64,000 bases of DNA, from assembly GCF_019933235.1 (NCBI RefSeq), contig NZ_CP082945.1, positions 6,671,501-6,735,500 of the forward strand, in the 5' to 3' direction. The translations under genes and the position numbers were made by a program. How positions within the stretch are numbered: position 1 is the first letter of the stretch; every line of letters begins with the position of its first letter. A model generated the notes under the pieces. It was given only the letters and a program-made list of their open reading frames with translations, did no database searches and was not told the DNA's origin. The stretch is from Streptomyces angustmyceticus. GTDB lineage: Bacteria; Actinomycetota; Actinomycetes; Streptomycetales; Streptomycetaceae. Positions 54,784 to 64,000 of this stretch are shown piece after piece.

Positions 54784-54910
54784 GCGCACTCCGGGGTCGG
54801 TGTAATTCCGAACCGGCGGTAACAGTCCGCGACCCGTCCGCAGCCAGCGGCCGGTTGAGCAGGTGAAATTCCTGCACCGACGGTGAAAGTCCGGATGGGA
54901 GGCAGTGCGC
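54784..54910 (+). ncRNA. FMN riboswitch (RFN element)
   Basis: The basal stem GCGCACT / AGTGCGC closes the element. Conserved RFN blocks are present in order: GGTGTAATTCCGAACCGGCGGTAA-type, AGTCCGCGA, GGTTGA, GGTGAAATTCCTGCACCGACGGTGAAAGTCCGGATGGGA-type (positions 54798-54900). FMN binding should switch off ribD-ribH. The sequence at 54931-55060 is the probable expression platform. Confidence 0.97.
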
Positions 54911-54930
54911 GGCGGGCCAGCTTCGGTACA

Positions 54931-54964
54931 CCGCCGTCGGCGGCGCGTCCGGTTTTTCCGGACG
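54931..54964 (+). terminator. Putative expression-platform hairpins of the FMN riboswitch
   Basis: Two consecutive stems: CCGCC/GGCGG (54931-54943), and CGTCCGG / CCGGACG with a TTTTT loop (54946-54964). No T-run follows, so regulation may be Rho-dependent or translational rather than by intrinsic termination. Confidence 0.4.
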
Positions 54965-55060
54965 GGTTCTCCTTTCCGGCGCGGTGTTCCCGTGGCGTTG
55001 TTCCGCTTTCTGTCGTCCAGACAGCCCCGGAGTCCGTGCCCTGAGAGGCAGGAGGACCCG

Positions 55061-56188
55061 GTGGCCACCGCAGCCCCCGTCGAGACCGCGGCGATGCGCC
55101 GAGCCATCGAGCTCGCCGCCCGCGGCCTCGGGCACACCAGCCCGAACCCGGTCGTCGGCTGCGTCGTCCTGGACTCCGCCGGCCGCACCGCCGGCGAGGG
55201 CTGGCACCAGCGGGCCGGCGGCCCGCACGCCGAGGTCCATGCCCTGCGCGCCGCCGGCGAGCGGGCCCGCGGCGGCACCGCACTGGTCACCCTCGAACCC
55301 TGCAACCACACCGGCCGCACCGGCCCCTGCGCCCAGGCGCTGATCGACGCCGGGATCGCGCGCGTCGTCTACGCCGTCTCCGATCCCAACCCGACGGCCA
55401 CCGGCGGCGCCGTCACCCTGGCCGACGCAGGCGTCGACGTCGAGGGCGGGCTGCTCGCCGACGAGGCCGCCGCCGGCAACGAGGCCTGGCTGACCTCGGT
55501 CCTGCGCCGCCGCCCGTTCGTCCTGTGGAAGTACGCCGCCACCCTCGACGGCCGGATCGCCGCCGCCGACGGCACCAGCCGCTGGATCTCCTCGCCCCAG
55601 TCGCGCGCCGATGTGCACCGGCTGCGGGCCGCCTCGGATGCCGTCATCGTCGGCTCCGGCACCGCCCGCGCCGACGACCCGCAGCTCGGCGCCCGGATCA
55701 GCGGGCTCGCCGACGACGAGGTCAGCCAGCCGCTGCGGGTCGTCGTCGACTCCGGCGCCACCGCCGTCAAGGCCGGCGCCCGCGTCCTGGACGGCACCGC
55801 GCCCACCCTGATCGCGGTCGCCGAGGACGCCGACGCCGGCCACCTCGAAGGGCTCGCCCCGATCGTCCGGCTGCCGCGCGCCGCCGACGGGCGCGGCCTG
55901 CACATCCCCGCACTGCTCCAGGCCCTCCACGAACGCGAGGTGCGTTCCGTCCTGCTCGAAGGCGGACCCACGCTCGCCGGGGCCTTCCTCGCCGCCGGGG
56001 CCGTCGACAAGGTCGTCGGCTACCTCGCCCCGGTGCTGCTCGGCGCCGGGCCCGCCGCCGTCGGCGACGCCGGAATCACCACCATCGCCCAGGCGTTGCG
56101 GCTCGACGTGACCGGCACCGAACGGCTCGGCCCCGACCTGCGCATCACCGCCACCCCCATCCGCCACGCCCTGAACGAGGAGAACTGA
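55061..56188 (+). CDS. ribD: Bifunctional riboflavin deaminase/reductase RibD
   Basis: Deaminates and then reduces the pyrimidine intermediate of riboflavin synthesis. The 375-aa protein has the zinc deaminase motifs HAEVHAL and EPCNHTGRTGPC (about 50-90) and the NADPH reductase domain from about 145 (WKYAATLDGRIAAADGTSRWIS, EGGPTLAGAFL). GTG has GGAGG 5 nt upstream. It is the first gene after the riboswitch; ribE starts 1 nt after its stop. Confidence 0.96.
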   Translation: MATAAPVETAAMRRAIELAARGLGHTSPNPVVGCVVLDSAGRTAGEGWHQRAGGPHAEVHALRAAGERARGGTALVTLEPCNHTGRTGPCAQALIDAGIARVVYAVSDPNPTATGGAVTLADAGVDVEGGLLADEAAAGNEAWLTSVLRRRPFVLWKYAATLDGRIAAADGTSRWISSPQSRADVHRLRAASDAVIVGSGTARADDPQLGARISGLADDEVSQPLRVVVDSGATAVKAGARVLDGTAPTLIAVAEDADAGHLEGLAPIVRLPRAADGRGLHIPALLQALHEREVRSVLLEGGPTLAGAFLAAGAVDKVVGYLAPVLLGAGPAAVGDAGITTIAQALRLDVTGTERLGPDLRITATPIRHALNEEN

Positions 56189-56189
56189 C

Positions 56190-56825
56190 GTGTTCACCGG
56201 AATCGTCGAAGAACTGGGCGAGGTCGCCGCCATCGAGAACCTCGGCGACAGCTCCCGTTTCCGACTGCGCGGCCCCGTCGTCACGGAGGACGCCAAGCAC
56301 GGCGACTCGATCGCCGTCAACGGCGTCTGTCTGACGGTCGTGGACACCGCCGACGGTGAGTTCACCGCCGATGTGATGGCCGAGACCCTCCACCGCTCCA
56401 GCCTCGGCGCGCTGGCCGCCGGCTCGCGGGTCAACCTGGAGCGCCCGATGGCGCTCGGCGGGCGGCTGGGCGGGCACCTCGTCCAGGGGCATGTCGACGG
56501 CACCGGCACCATCGTCGACCGCACCCCCGCGGAGCACTGGGAGATCGTCAAGATCGCGCTGCCGGCCGCGCTGTCCCGCTATGTCGTCGAGAAGGGCTCG
56601 ATCACCGTCGACGGGGTCAGCCTCACCGTCGTCGACGCCGCCGACGACTACTTCACCATCAGCCTCATCCCCACCACCCTCGCCCTGACCACCCTGGGCA
56701 TCAAGAAGGCCGGCGACCCGGTCAACCTGGAGGTCGACGTCCTCGCCAAGTACGTCGAGCGGCTGCTCGGCCGGGGTTCCGACGACCGCGGCGACCTTGA
56801 CGAGATCAAGGAGATGGACCGGTGA
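56190..56825 (+). CDS. ribE: Riboflavin synthase alpha subunit
   Basis: Dismutates two 6,7-dimethyl-8-ribityllumazine molecules to riboflavin. The 211-aa protein has two homologous lumazine-binding barrels, each with an N-terminal F-TGIVEELG- or HLVQGHVDGTG-like motif, plus VNGVCLTVV and VDGVSLTVV repeats. GTG start; the stop overlaps ribM. Confidence 0.95.
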   Translation: MFTGIVEELGEVAAIENLGDSSRFRLRGPVVTEDAKHGDSIAVNGVCLTVVDTADGEFTADVMAETLHRSSLGALAAGSRVNLERPMALGGRLGGHLVQGHVDGTGTIVDRTPAEHWEIVKIALPAALSRYVVEKGSITVDGVSLTVVDAADDYFTISLIPTTLALTTLGIKKAGDPVNLEVDVLAKYVERLLGRGSDDRGDLDEIKEMDR

Positions 56826-57471
56826 GCGTCCTCGACACGCTGAACGGAACGGCGTTCACGGCCTTCGGGCAGCACGTCATCTGGTCGGACATGATCGGCA
56901 ACACCATCGGTCTGGCCGCCCTGGCGCTCGGCTGGCGGCGCTCGATCTGGACCTGGCCCGCCCAGTTCCTCTCCGGCCTGATCCTCGTCGCCGCCTATGC
57001 CTCCGCCCACCTCAGCGGCGGCGTCGGCAAGCAACTCCTGGTCATCGGCGTGGCGTTGTGGGGCTGGCGGCAGTGGCAGCGCGGCCGCAAGCAGGCGCAG
57101 GACGGCTCCATCGCCGTCCGCTTCGCCGGCTGGCGCGAGCGCGGCCTGCTGCTGGGCGGCACCGCCGTGGGCACCGCGGCCGTCGGCACCCTGTTCACCC
57201 TGTTCCCGCAGCTGTCCTGGAACCCCTGGCCGGACGCCTACATCTTCGTCGGCACGCTCGCCGCGATGGTCGCCCAGGCCCGCGGACTGGTCGAGTTCTG
57301 GTGCGCCTGGCTGCTGGTCGACATCGTCGGCGTCCCGCTCGCCTTCAGCAGCGGCCTCGCCTTCTCCGGCCTCGTCTACGTCGTCTATCTCGCCCTCGTC
57401 GTGTGGGGCATGCGCGACTGGTGGCTGCGCTCGCGCGCCGCCGATCGCACCGTCCTGGAAGGAGCAGCGGC

Positions 57472-57475
<4 letters not shown>
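56822..57475 (+). CDS. ribM: Riboflavin transporter RibM (PnuC family)
   Basis: A 217-aa membrane protein with about 6-7 helices and the PnuC-type WPAQFLSGLILVAAY, VIGVALWGWRQWQRG and YVVYLALVVWGMRDW segments. In Streptomyces davaonensis the homologous RibM, also within the rib operon, imports riboflavin and roseoflavin by facilitated diffusion. GTG overlaps the ribE stop and ribBA follows by overlap, so it is under the same riboswitch. Confidence 0.9.
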
Positions 57476-58836
<1,361 letters not shown>

Positions 58837-58907
58837 CCACCCGGCACCACGCCACCACCCGGCACCACCACTCGTCCGACCAGCATCGAACCCGTAAGAG
58901 GAGAACC

Positions 58908-59393
58908 GTGAGCGGCAAGGGCGCACCCGAACTGACCGTGAAGAACTGTGGCGACCTGCGGGTGGCCGTGATCGCGGCGCAATGGCACGAGCAGGTCATG
59001 AACGGCCTGGTGGACGGCGCACTGCGCGCCCTGACCGAGCTGGGCATCGACGAGCCCACCCTGCTGCGGGTCCCCGGCGCCTTCGAGCTGCCGGTCGTCG
59101 CCAAGGTGCTGGCCGGCCGCGGCTATGACGCGGTGGTCGCCCTCGGCGTGGTCATCAAGGGCGGCACCCCGCACTTCGACTACGTCTGCCAGGGCGTCAC
59201 CCAGGGCCTGACCCAGGTGTCGGTGGACACCGGTGTCCCGGTCGGCTTCGGCGTGCTGACCTGCGACACCGAACAGCAGGCGCTCGACCGCGCCGGCCTC
59301 GAAGGCTCCACCGAGGACAAGGGCCACGAGGCCGTCACCGCCGCCGTCGCCACCGCCGCGACGCTGCGGACCGTGTCCGAGCCCTGGCGCTAG
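58908..59393 (+). CDS. ribH: 6,7-Dimethyl-8-ribityllumazine synthase
   Basis: Condenses DHBP with the diaminouracil product to lumazine; forms pentamers or icosahedral capsids. The 161-aa protein shows VAVIAAQWHEQVMNGLVDGAL, PGAFELPVVAK, GVVIKGGTPHFDYVCQGV with the catalytic His in PHFDY, and GFGVLTCDTEQQALDRAG. GTG preceded by GAGGAG. Last gene of the rib operon. Confidence 0.96.
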   Translation: MSGKGAPELTVKNCGDLRVAVIAAQWHEQVMNGLVDGALRALTELGIDEPTLLRVPGAFELPVVAKVLAGRGYDAVVALGVVIKGGTPHFDYVCQGVTQGLTQVSVDTGVPVGFGVLTCDTEQQALDRAGLEGSTEDKGHEAVTAAVATAATLRTVSEPWR

Positions 59394-59411
59394 GAGCGGG
59401 CGCAGACCGCG

Positions 59412-59417
59412 TAGGGT
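59412..59417 (+). promoter_or_regulatory. Candidate -10 for hisE-hisG
   Basis: TAGGGT lies 10 nt before the hisE ATG. The start of transcription would fall only 3-4 nt before the codon, giving an almost leaderless message. Confidence 0.45.
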
Positions 59418-59427
59418 GGTCACCATC

Positions 59428-59700
59428 ATGTCCAAGAAGACGTTCGAGGAGCTCTTCTCCGAGCTCCAGCAGAAGGCCGCCACGGGCGACCCCGCCACCT
59501 CCCGGACCGCCGAGCTGGTGCAGGCCGGCGTCCATACGATCGGCAAGAAGGTCGTCGAGGAGGCCGCCGAGGTGTGGATGGCCGCCGAGTACGAATCCGA
59601 CGAGGCCGCCGCCGAGGAGATTTCCCAGCTCCTCTACCACCTCCAGGTCATGATGGTCGCCAAGGGCATCTCCCTCGACGACGTCTACGCCCACCTCTGA
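59428..59700 (+). CDS. hisE: Phosphoribosyl-ATP pyrophosphohydrolase
   Basis: Second step of histidine synthesis, releasing pyrophosphate from PR-ATP. The 90-aa all-helical protein has the MazG-like metal motif KVVEEAAEVWMAAEYE and EISQLLYHLQVMM. The ATG at 59428 gives the usual N-terminus; a GTG four codons earlier overlaps the promoter. hisG follows 52 nt later. Confidence 0.95.
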   Translation: MSKKTFEELFSELQQKAATGDPATSRTAELVQAGVHTIGKKVVEEAAEVWMAAEYESDEAAAEEISQLLYHLQVMMVAKGISLDDVYAHL

Positions 59701-59752
59701 TCCCTCACCCGCACCCTCCGCAACACCCCTCAGTGCAAAGGAACTCGCTCTC

Positions 59753-60601
59753 ATGCTGCGCATCGCTGTCCCCAACAAGGGTTCACTGTCCGAGCCTGCG
59801 TCGGCGATGCTCCATGAGGCCGGCTACCGCCAGCGCAAGGACCGCAGGGAACTGGTCCTCGTCGACGCCGAGAACGAGGTCGAGTTCTTCTTCCTGCGCC
59901 CGCGCGACATCGCGGTCTACGTCGGCTCCGGCAAGCTCGACATCGGCATCACCGGCCGTGACCTGCTGCTGGACTCCGGCTCGCCGGCCGAGGAGATCCT
60001 CCAGCTCGGCTTCGCCGGCTCGACCTTCCGCTACGCCACCCGCCCGGGTACCGCCAAGGACGTCAGCGAGTTCGGCGGCATGACGATCGCCACCTCGTTC
60101 TCCGGCCTGGTCCGTCAGCACCTCGTCGACAACGGCGTGGACGCCTCCGTCGTCCACCTCGACGGCGCCGTGGAGACCGCCATCCAGCTCGGCGTCGCCG
60201 AGATCATCGCGGATGTCGTGGAGACCGGCACCACCCTGCGCAACGCCGGGCTGGAGATCATCGGTGAGCCGATCCTCAAGTCCGAGGCCGTGGTCATCCG
60301 CGGCACCGGCGCGCCGGACGACGACCCGAAGGTGCGCCAGTTCCTGCGCCGGATGCAGGGCGTCCTGGTGGCCCGCCGGTACGTGATGATGGACTATGAC
60401 ATCCGGGTCGAGCACGTCGAGAAGGCCGTCGGCCTCACCCCGGGCCTGGAGTCGCCGACCGTCTCCCCGCTGCACCACGAGGGCTGGGTCGCGGTCCGCT
60501 CGATGGTCCCGTCCAAGGACGCCCAGCGCATCATGGACGAGCTCTACGACCTCGGCGCCCGCGCGATCCTGACCACCGGCATCCACGCCTGCCGGCTGTG
60601 A
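59753..60601 (+). CDS. hisG: ATP phosphoribosyltransferase (long form)
   Basis: First, feedback-controlled step of histidine synthesis. The 282-aa HisG is the long type with a C-terminal ACT-like regulatory domain (about 210-282), so it needs no HisZ. Motifs: LRIAVPNKGSLSEPA, VGSGKLDIGITGRDLL, and the PRPP-binding EIIADVVETGTTLRNAGL. Paired with hisE as in other actinobacteria. Confidence 0.96.
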   Translation: MLRIAVPNKGSLSEPASAMLHEAGYRQRKDRRELVLVDAENEVEFFFLRPRDIAVYVGSGKLDIGITGRDLLLDSGSPAEEILQLGFAGSTFRYATRPGTAKDVSEFGGMTIATSFSGLVRQHLVDNGVDASVVHLDGAVETAIQLGVAEIIADVVETGTTLRNAGLEIIGEPILKSEAVVIRGTGAPDDDPKVRQFLRRMQGVLVARRYVMMDYDIRVEHVEKAVGLTPGLESPTVSPLHHEGWVAVRSMVPSKDAQRIMDELYDLGARAILTTGIHACRL

Positions 60602-60683
60602 CCCGGGCGCCGGCACGGTTCCGGCCCCGGCACCCCCCGACCCCCGTACCCACCGCTGCACCCACCACGGAAGACCCGACGAC

Positions 60684-61136
60684 GTGTCCGCGCCCCTGCC
60701 CAGCCTCCCGGTGACGTTCCGGCCGACCCGCACTCGGGCCGTCCTCTACGCCGTCGGCGCCGCCCAGCTCGCCGCCCTCACCGTGATCGCGCTGCTGCTG
60801 CCGAAGCTGACCGGCGGCGAGCGGCTCAGCTTCGTGGTCACCGGTCTCCTGGTGCTCGCCGTCCTCCTGCTGCTCAGCCGCCCCAAGGTGGTGGCGCGGC
60901 AGGAGGGCGTCACGGTGGTCAACCTCACCACCCGGCGCGACCTGGCCTGGGCCCAGGTCCTGCGCGTCAACCTCCGCGAAGGCGACCCCTGGGTCCACCT
61001 CGACCTCGCCGACGGCACCAGCCTGCCCGCCATGGGCATCCAGCCCGGAATCGCCAGGGACCAGGCCATCCGGGATGCCCGTGCGCTGCGCGATCTCACC
61101 GAGAAGCACGGTGCTGTCGACCACACGGCCGGTTGA
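60684..61136 (+). CDS. PH-domain membrane protein
   Basis: A 150-aa protein with two N-terminal membrane helices (about 19-40 and 48-64), followed by a bacterial PH-like domain (about 66-140: VVARQEGVTVVNLTTRRDLAWAQV). Such proteins are common and uncharacterised in actinobacteria. The GTG starts 82 nt after hisG, possibly in the same transcript. Function unknown. Confidence 0.8.
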   Translation: MSAPLPSLPVTFRPTRTRAVLYAVGAAQLAALTVIALLLPKLTGGERLSFVVTGLLVLAVLLLLSRPKVVARQEGVTVVNLTTRRDLAWAQVLRVNLREGDPWVHLDLADGTSLPAMGIQPGIARDQAIRDARALRDLTEKHGAVDHTAG

Positions 61137-61310
61137 GCCTGCCCTAATCAGGGTCGCGCTGTTTACTCTGTTCTCCGGGGCGCACCCCGCGCCCCGCCCC
61201 TCAGTGGGCCCACACCGACCCGAGGAGTGACTCCCTCCGGCAATGGACGGATCGTCCTGTAGTACCTGCGCCGTCCCTCCCCAACCCCCGCATACCACGG
61301 AGGCGGCGGC

Positions 61311-62684
61311 ATGACCGGCCCCCTGCTGCTGCTCGCCGCGGCACTCGTCCTGATCCTGGCCAACGGTTTCTTCGTCGCTGCCGAGTTCGGACTCGTCACC
61401 GTCGAGAAGGCGGACGCCGAACGGGCCGCGTCCGACGGCGACCGCCGCGCGCACACCGTCGTCTCCGCCCTGCGGGAACTCTCCTTCCAGCTCTCCGGCA
61501 CCCAACTCGGCATCACGATCACCTCCTTGGTGGTCGGCATGCTCGCCGAGCCCGCGCTGGCCGAGCTGCTGTCCGGCCCGCTGGCCGCCACCGGCCTGCC
61601 CCGGGGCGCGGTCCCCGGCACGGCCGTCGTCATCGGCATGCTGCTGGCCTCCGCGGTCCAGATGGTCGTCGGCGAACTCGTGCCCAAGAACTGGGCGGTT
61701 TCCAAGCCGCTGCCCGTCGCCCGCGTGGTCGCCGGCCCCCAGCGGGCCTTCTCCCGCTTCTTCCGCCCGGTGATCACCCTGCTGAACACCGTTGCCAACC
61801 GGCTGGTGCGCGCCCTGGGCGTGGAGCCGACCGACGAGCTGGCCTCTGCCCGCACCCCCGGCGAACTGGTCTCGCTCGCCCGGCACTCCGCCCTCGCCGG
61901 CGCCCTGGAGCAGGACACCGCCGACCTGTTCGTCCGTACCCTCTCGCTGGGCGGCCTGACCGCGGAGAACGTCATGACGCCGCGCGTTCGGGTGAGTGCC
62001 CTGCAGGCGTCCGCCACGGCCGAGGACGTGGTCAACCTGACCCGCGCCACCGGCCTGTCCCGCTTCCCCGTCTACCACACCCGTATCGACGAGGTCGTCG
62101 GCATGGTGCACCTCAAGGACGCGCTGGCCGTCCCGGCGCACGACCGGCTGCGCATCCCCGCGGGCCGGATCGCGGTACCGCCGCTGCTGGTGCCCGAGAC
62201 CCTGCCGGTGCAGACCCTGCTGGAGCGGCTGCGCAGCGAACAGCCGATAGCGGTGGTCGTCGACGAGTACGGCGGCACGGCCGGCGTGGTCACCCTGGAG
62301 GACATCATCGAGGAGCTGGTCGGCGAGGTCCGCGACGAGCACGACGGGGTGGACCTGCCCGAACTGGGCCAGGCCCCGCCCGAGGAGGGCCGCCCGGCCT
62401 GGGACGCCGACGGCGGCTGCCGGGTCGACACCCTGCGCAAGATCGGCCTGGAGGCTCCGGAAGGCCCGTACGAGACGGTGGCAGGACTGGTGGCACACAT
62501 ACTCGGCCGGATCCCGGCCCCCGGCGACATCGCGGAACTCGACGGCTGGCGGCTGCGGGTGCGGCTGGTGTCGCACCACCGCGCCGAGCGGATAAGGATC
62601 GTGCGGACCGCCACCGTCACGGTGCCGGCCGCACCCGAGGCGCCCCGTGAGGCCGTCGCGGCGGTCGCGGAGGTGGCCCGATGA
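61311..62684 (+). CDS. CNNM/CBS/CorC-type membrane protein (HlyC/CorC family)
   Basis: A 457-aa protein of the family implicated in magnesium/cobalt efflux or ion homeostasis. The DUF21/CNNM membrane domain (about 1-190) has ILANGFFVAAEFGLV and LVPKNWAVSKP. The tandem CBS pair (about 215-340) includes VMTPRVRV and EYGGTAGVVTLEDIIEELVGEV. A C-terminal CorC_HlyC domain (about 360-440) is present. The stop overlaps the next gene of the same family. A 174-bp gap before it holds no gene. Confidence 0.9.
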   Translation: MTGPLLLLAAALVLILANGFFVAAEFGLVTVEKADAERAASDGDRRAHTVVSALRELSFQLSGTQLGITITSLVVGMLAEPALAELLSGPLAATGLPRGAVPGTAVVIGMLLASAVQMVVGELVPKNWAVSKPLPVARVVAGPQRAFSRFFRPVITLLNTVANRLVRALGVEPTDELASARTPGELVSLARHSALAGALEQDTADLFVRTLSLGGLTAENVMTPRVRVSALQASATAEDVVNLTRATGLSRFPVYHTRIDEVVGMVHLKDALAVPAHDRLRIPAGRIAVPPLLVPETLPVQTLLERLRSEQPIAVVVDEYGGTAGVVTLEDIIEELVGEVRDEHDGVDLPELGQAPPEEGRPAWDADGGCRVDTLRKIGLEAPEGPYETVAGLVAHILGRIPAPGDIAELDGWRLRVRLVSHHRAERIRIVRTATVTVPAAPEAPREAVAAVAEVAR

Positions 62685-63811
62685 CCCTGGTCCAGCTGCT
62701 CTTCGCGGTCCTGCTCGTCCTCGCCAACGGCTTCTTCGTCGGCGCCGAGTTCGCCCTGGTCTCGGTGCGCCGCAGCCAGATCGAACCGCTGGCGACCGAA
62801 GGCTCCTCCCGTGCCCGCCAGGTGCTGCACGGCCTGGAGAACCTCCCGCAGATGATGGCCGCCGCCCAGTTCGGCATCACCGTCTGCTCCCTGACGCTCG
62901 GTGCGGTCGCCGAGCCCACCGTCGCCCACCTCCTGGAGCCGGTCTTCGAGGCGGTCCACCTGCCCGCCGCCCTGGTCCACCCGCTCGGCTACGTCATCGC
63001 CCTGGCGCTGGTGGTCTTCCTCCACCTCGTCATCGGCGAGATGGTCCCCAAGAACCTGGCGATGGCGGCCCCCGAGAAGACGGCCCTGTGGTTCAGCCCG
63101 GGCCTCGTCGCCTTCGCGCGGCTGTGCCGCCCGGTCACCGCGCTGCTCGGCGCCTGCGCCCACGGAGTGCTGCGGCTCTTCCGCGTGGAGCCGAAGGACG
63201 AGGTGGAGGCGGTCTTCACCAGTGAGCAGCTGAACCATCTCGTCGAGGACTCGGTCCAGGCCGGCCTGCTCGACCCGGCCGAGCAGGAACAGCTCTCCGA
63301 CGTGCTGGAACTGGGCAGCCGGCCCGTCACCGAGGTCCTCCTCGACCGGGCGGCCCTGGTCACCGTCGAACCGACGGTGACGCCCCGCCAGGTCGAGGAG
63401 ATGACCGTACGGACCGGGTACTCCCGTTTCCCGGTGTGTGCGCCCGGCGGCGCGTACATGGGCTACCTGCACGTCAAGGACGTCCTCGACCTGGAGGAAC
63501 GCGACCGCGCGGTGCCCCAGCGCATCTGGCATCCGATGACGACGCTGCGCGCCGAGCTGCCCCTGGACGACGCCCTCACGGCCATGCGCCGCGCCGCCTC
63601 CCACCTGGCGGCGGTCGCCGACGCGACCGGCCGGGTGCTCGGCCTGGTCGCCCTGGAGGACGTCCTGGAGATGCTCGTCGGCGAGGTCCGCGACCCGGCC
63701 CACCACCGCGCCCCCGCCGCCCGCGGCCGCGGGGCCACGGCACGCGACCGGGTCAGCGAGCCCCGCGAGGAGACCCCCCTCCCGTCCGAGGACCGGGCCA
63801 TGGCGCGCTGA
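62681..63811 (+). CDS. CNNM/CBS-type membrane protein lacking the CorC domain
   Basis: A 376-aa paralogue of the upstream protein. It has the DUF21/CNNM membrane domain (LVLANGFFVGAEFALVSVRR; IGEMVPKNLAMAAPEK) and a CBS pair (about 205-335; VTPRQVEEMTVRTGYSRFPVC; VALEDVLEMLVGEV), then a 40-residue basic/disordered tail in place of the CorC_HlyC domain. The ATG overlaps the preceding stop, so the two are probably made together and may form a heterodimer. Confidence 0.88.
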   Translation: MTLVQLLFAVLLVLANGFFVGAEFALVSVRRSQIEPLATEGSSRARQVLHGLENLPQMMAAAQFGITVCSLTLGAVAEPTVAHLLEPVFEAVHLPAALVHPLGYVIALALVVFLHLVIGEMVPKNLAMAAPEKTALWFSPGLVAFARLCRPVTALLGACAHGVLRLFRVEPKDEVEAVFTSEQLNHLVEDSVQAGLLDPAEQEQLSDVLELGSRPVTEVLLDRAALVTVEPTVTPRQVEEMTVRTGYSRFPVCAPGGAYMGYLHVKDVLDLEERDRAVPQRIWHPMTTLRAELPLDDALTAMRRAASHLAAVADATGRVLGLVALEDVLEMLVGEVRDPAHHRAPAARGRGATARDRVSEPREETPLPSEDRAMAR

Positions 63812-63933
63812 GCGGCGTGCTCGTGCCGGGTCCCGGTGCGGGGGCCGGGCCAGGGGTCCTGGATCCCTGGCCCCTGGGCGTCCCGCTCCTGCCCGCCCGC
63901 GAAATCCCGTGGCGCGGCGAGGCCGGGAGCGCG

Positions 63934-63939
63934 CAGGAT
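63934..63939 (+). promoter_or_regulatory. -10 element of a leaderless promoter (GNAT-like gene)
   Basis: CAGGAT ends 6 nt before the ATG at 63946, again without a ribosome site. Confidence 0.35.
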
Positions 63940-63945
63940 GCGGAC

Positions 63946-64000
63946 ATGCTGACCCTCCGCGCCGCCTCGACGGACGACCTCGCGGCACTGGCGACGCTCC
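63946..64000 (+). CDS. GNAT-like acetyltransferase, 5' fragment cut by the window end
   Basis: Only 18 codons are visible (MLTLRAASTDDLAALATL). The pattern of a short strand followed by an R-x-A-x-x-D-D-L-A-A-L helix is the usual start of GNAT N-acetyltransferases. The rest lies outside the window. Confidence 0.5.
   Translation, partial: MLTLRAASTDDLAALATL

Overview
The window is core chromosome of a high-GC actinobacterium, almost certainly a Streptomyces or close relative. Protein-coding genes have extreme third-position G/C, start with ATG, GTG or TTG, and run in the gene order known from streptomycetes. The developmental regulator BldD is present with its c-di-GMP signature (R114-G-D116-x8-R125-Q-D-D128), as are sIHF (mihF) and the actinobacterial PyrR. 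No IS element, prophage, CRISPR array, tRNA or rRNA was seen.

Layout. 0-9 kb: rpsD behind a near-perfect DmdR/IdeR iron box, an NB-ARC/TPR regulator on the minus strand, two small envelope-type proteins, alaS, ruvX and mltG. 8.9-16.5 kb: shikimate run aroE, aroC, aroK, aroB, aroQ, then a P-loop kinase-like protein, a Xaa-Pro peptidase, efp and nusB. 16.7-27.4 kb: bldD (minus, with two abutting BldD boxes on its own promoter), divergent from pyrR-pyrB-pyrC-(PH-like protein)-carA-carB-pyrD-pyrF; a PyrR-type RNA loop lies just upstream of pyrR. 27.6-38.6 kb: mihF, gmk, rpoZ, coaBC, metK, priA, a small HTH protein (minus), fmt, rsmB, rpe. 38.7-42.5 kb: a SorC-type regulator, an RNase Sa-type secreted ribonuclease overlapping a barstar gene, and guaB1.

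42.5-47.7 kb holds the most interesting accessory unit: an APC/CAT-type amino-acid permease, an AsnC/Lrp regulator, a nitrilase-fold amidase with a Glu-Lys-Cys triad, and a flavin amino-acid monooxygenase that I read as L-lysine 2-monooxygenase. Together they look like the first steps of the 5-aminovalerate route of lysine catabolism (davB/davA type). The promoters of the permease and of the amidase-oxidase pair carry the same array: three GCGCAA boxes at matching spacings, then a shared 18-bp block around the -10 element exactly 37 bp after the third box.

47.8-54.6 kb is accessory: a DUF5995 protein, uracil permease, hotdog thioesterase, a divergent MFS/ROK pair sharing a 21-bp palindrome that touches both -10 hexamers, and an NAD(P)-binding protein. 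54.8-59.4 kb is the riboflavin operon (FMN riboswitch, ribD, ribE, ribM, ribBA, ribH). Then come hisE-hisG, a PH-domain membrane protein, two CNNM/CBS-type membrane proteins, and the first codons of a GNAT-like gene cut by the window end.

A recurring theme is leaderless transcription: at least seven genes have a -10-like hexamer exactly 6 nt before the start codon and no useful Shine-Dalgarno sequence. Family names are read from motifs by eye; no database search was possible.
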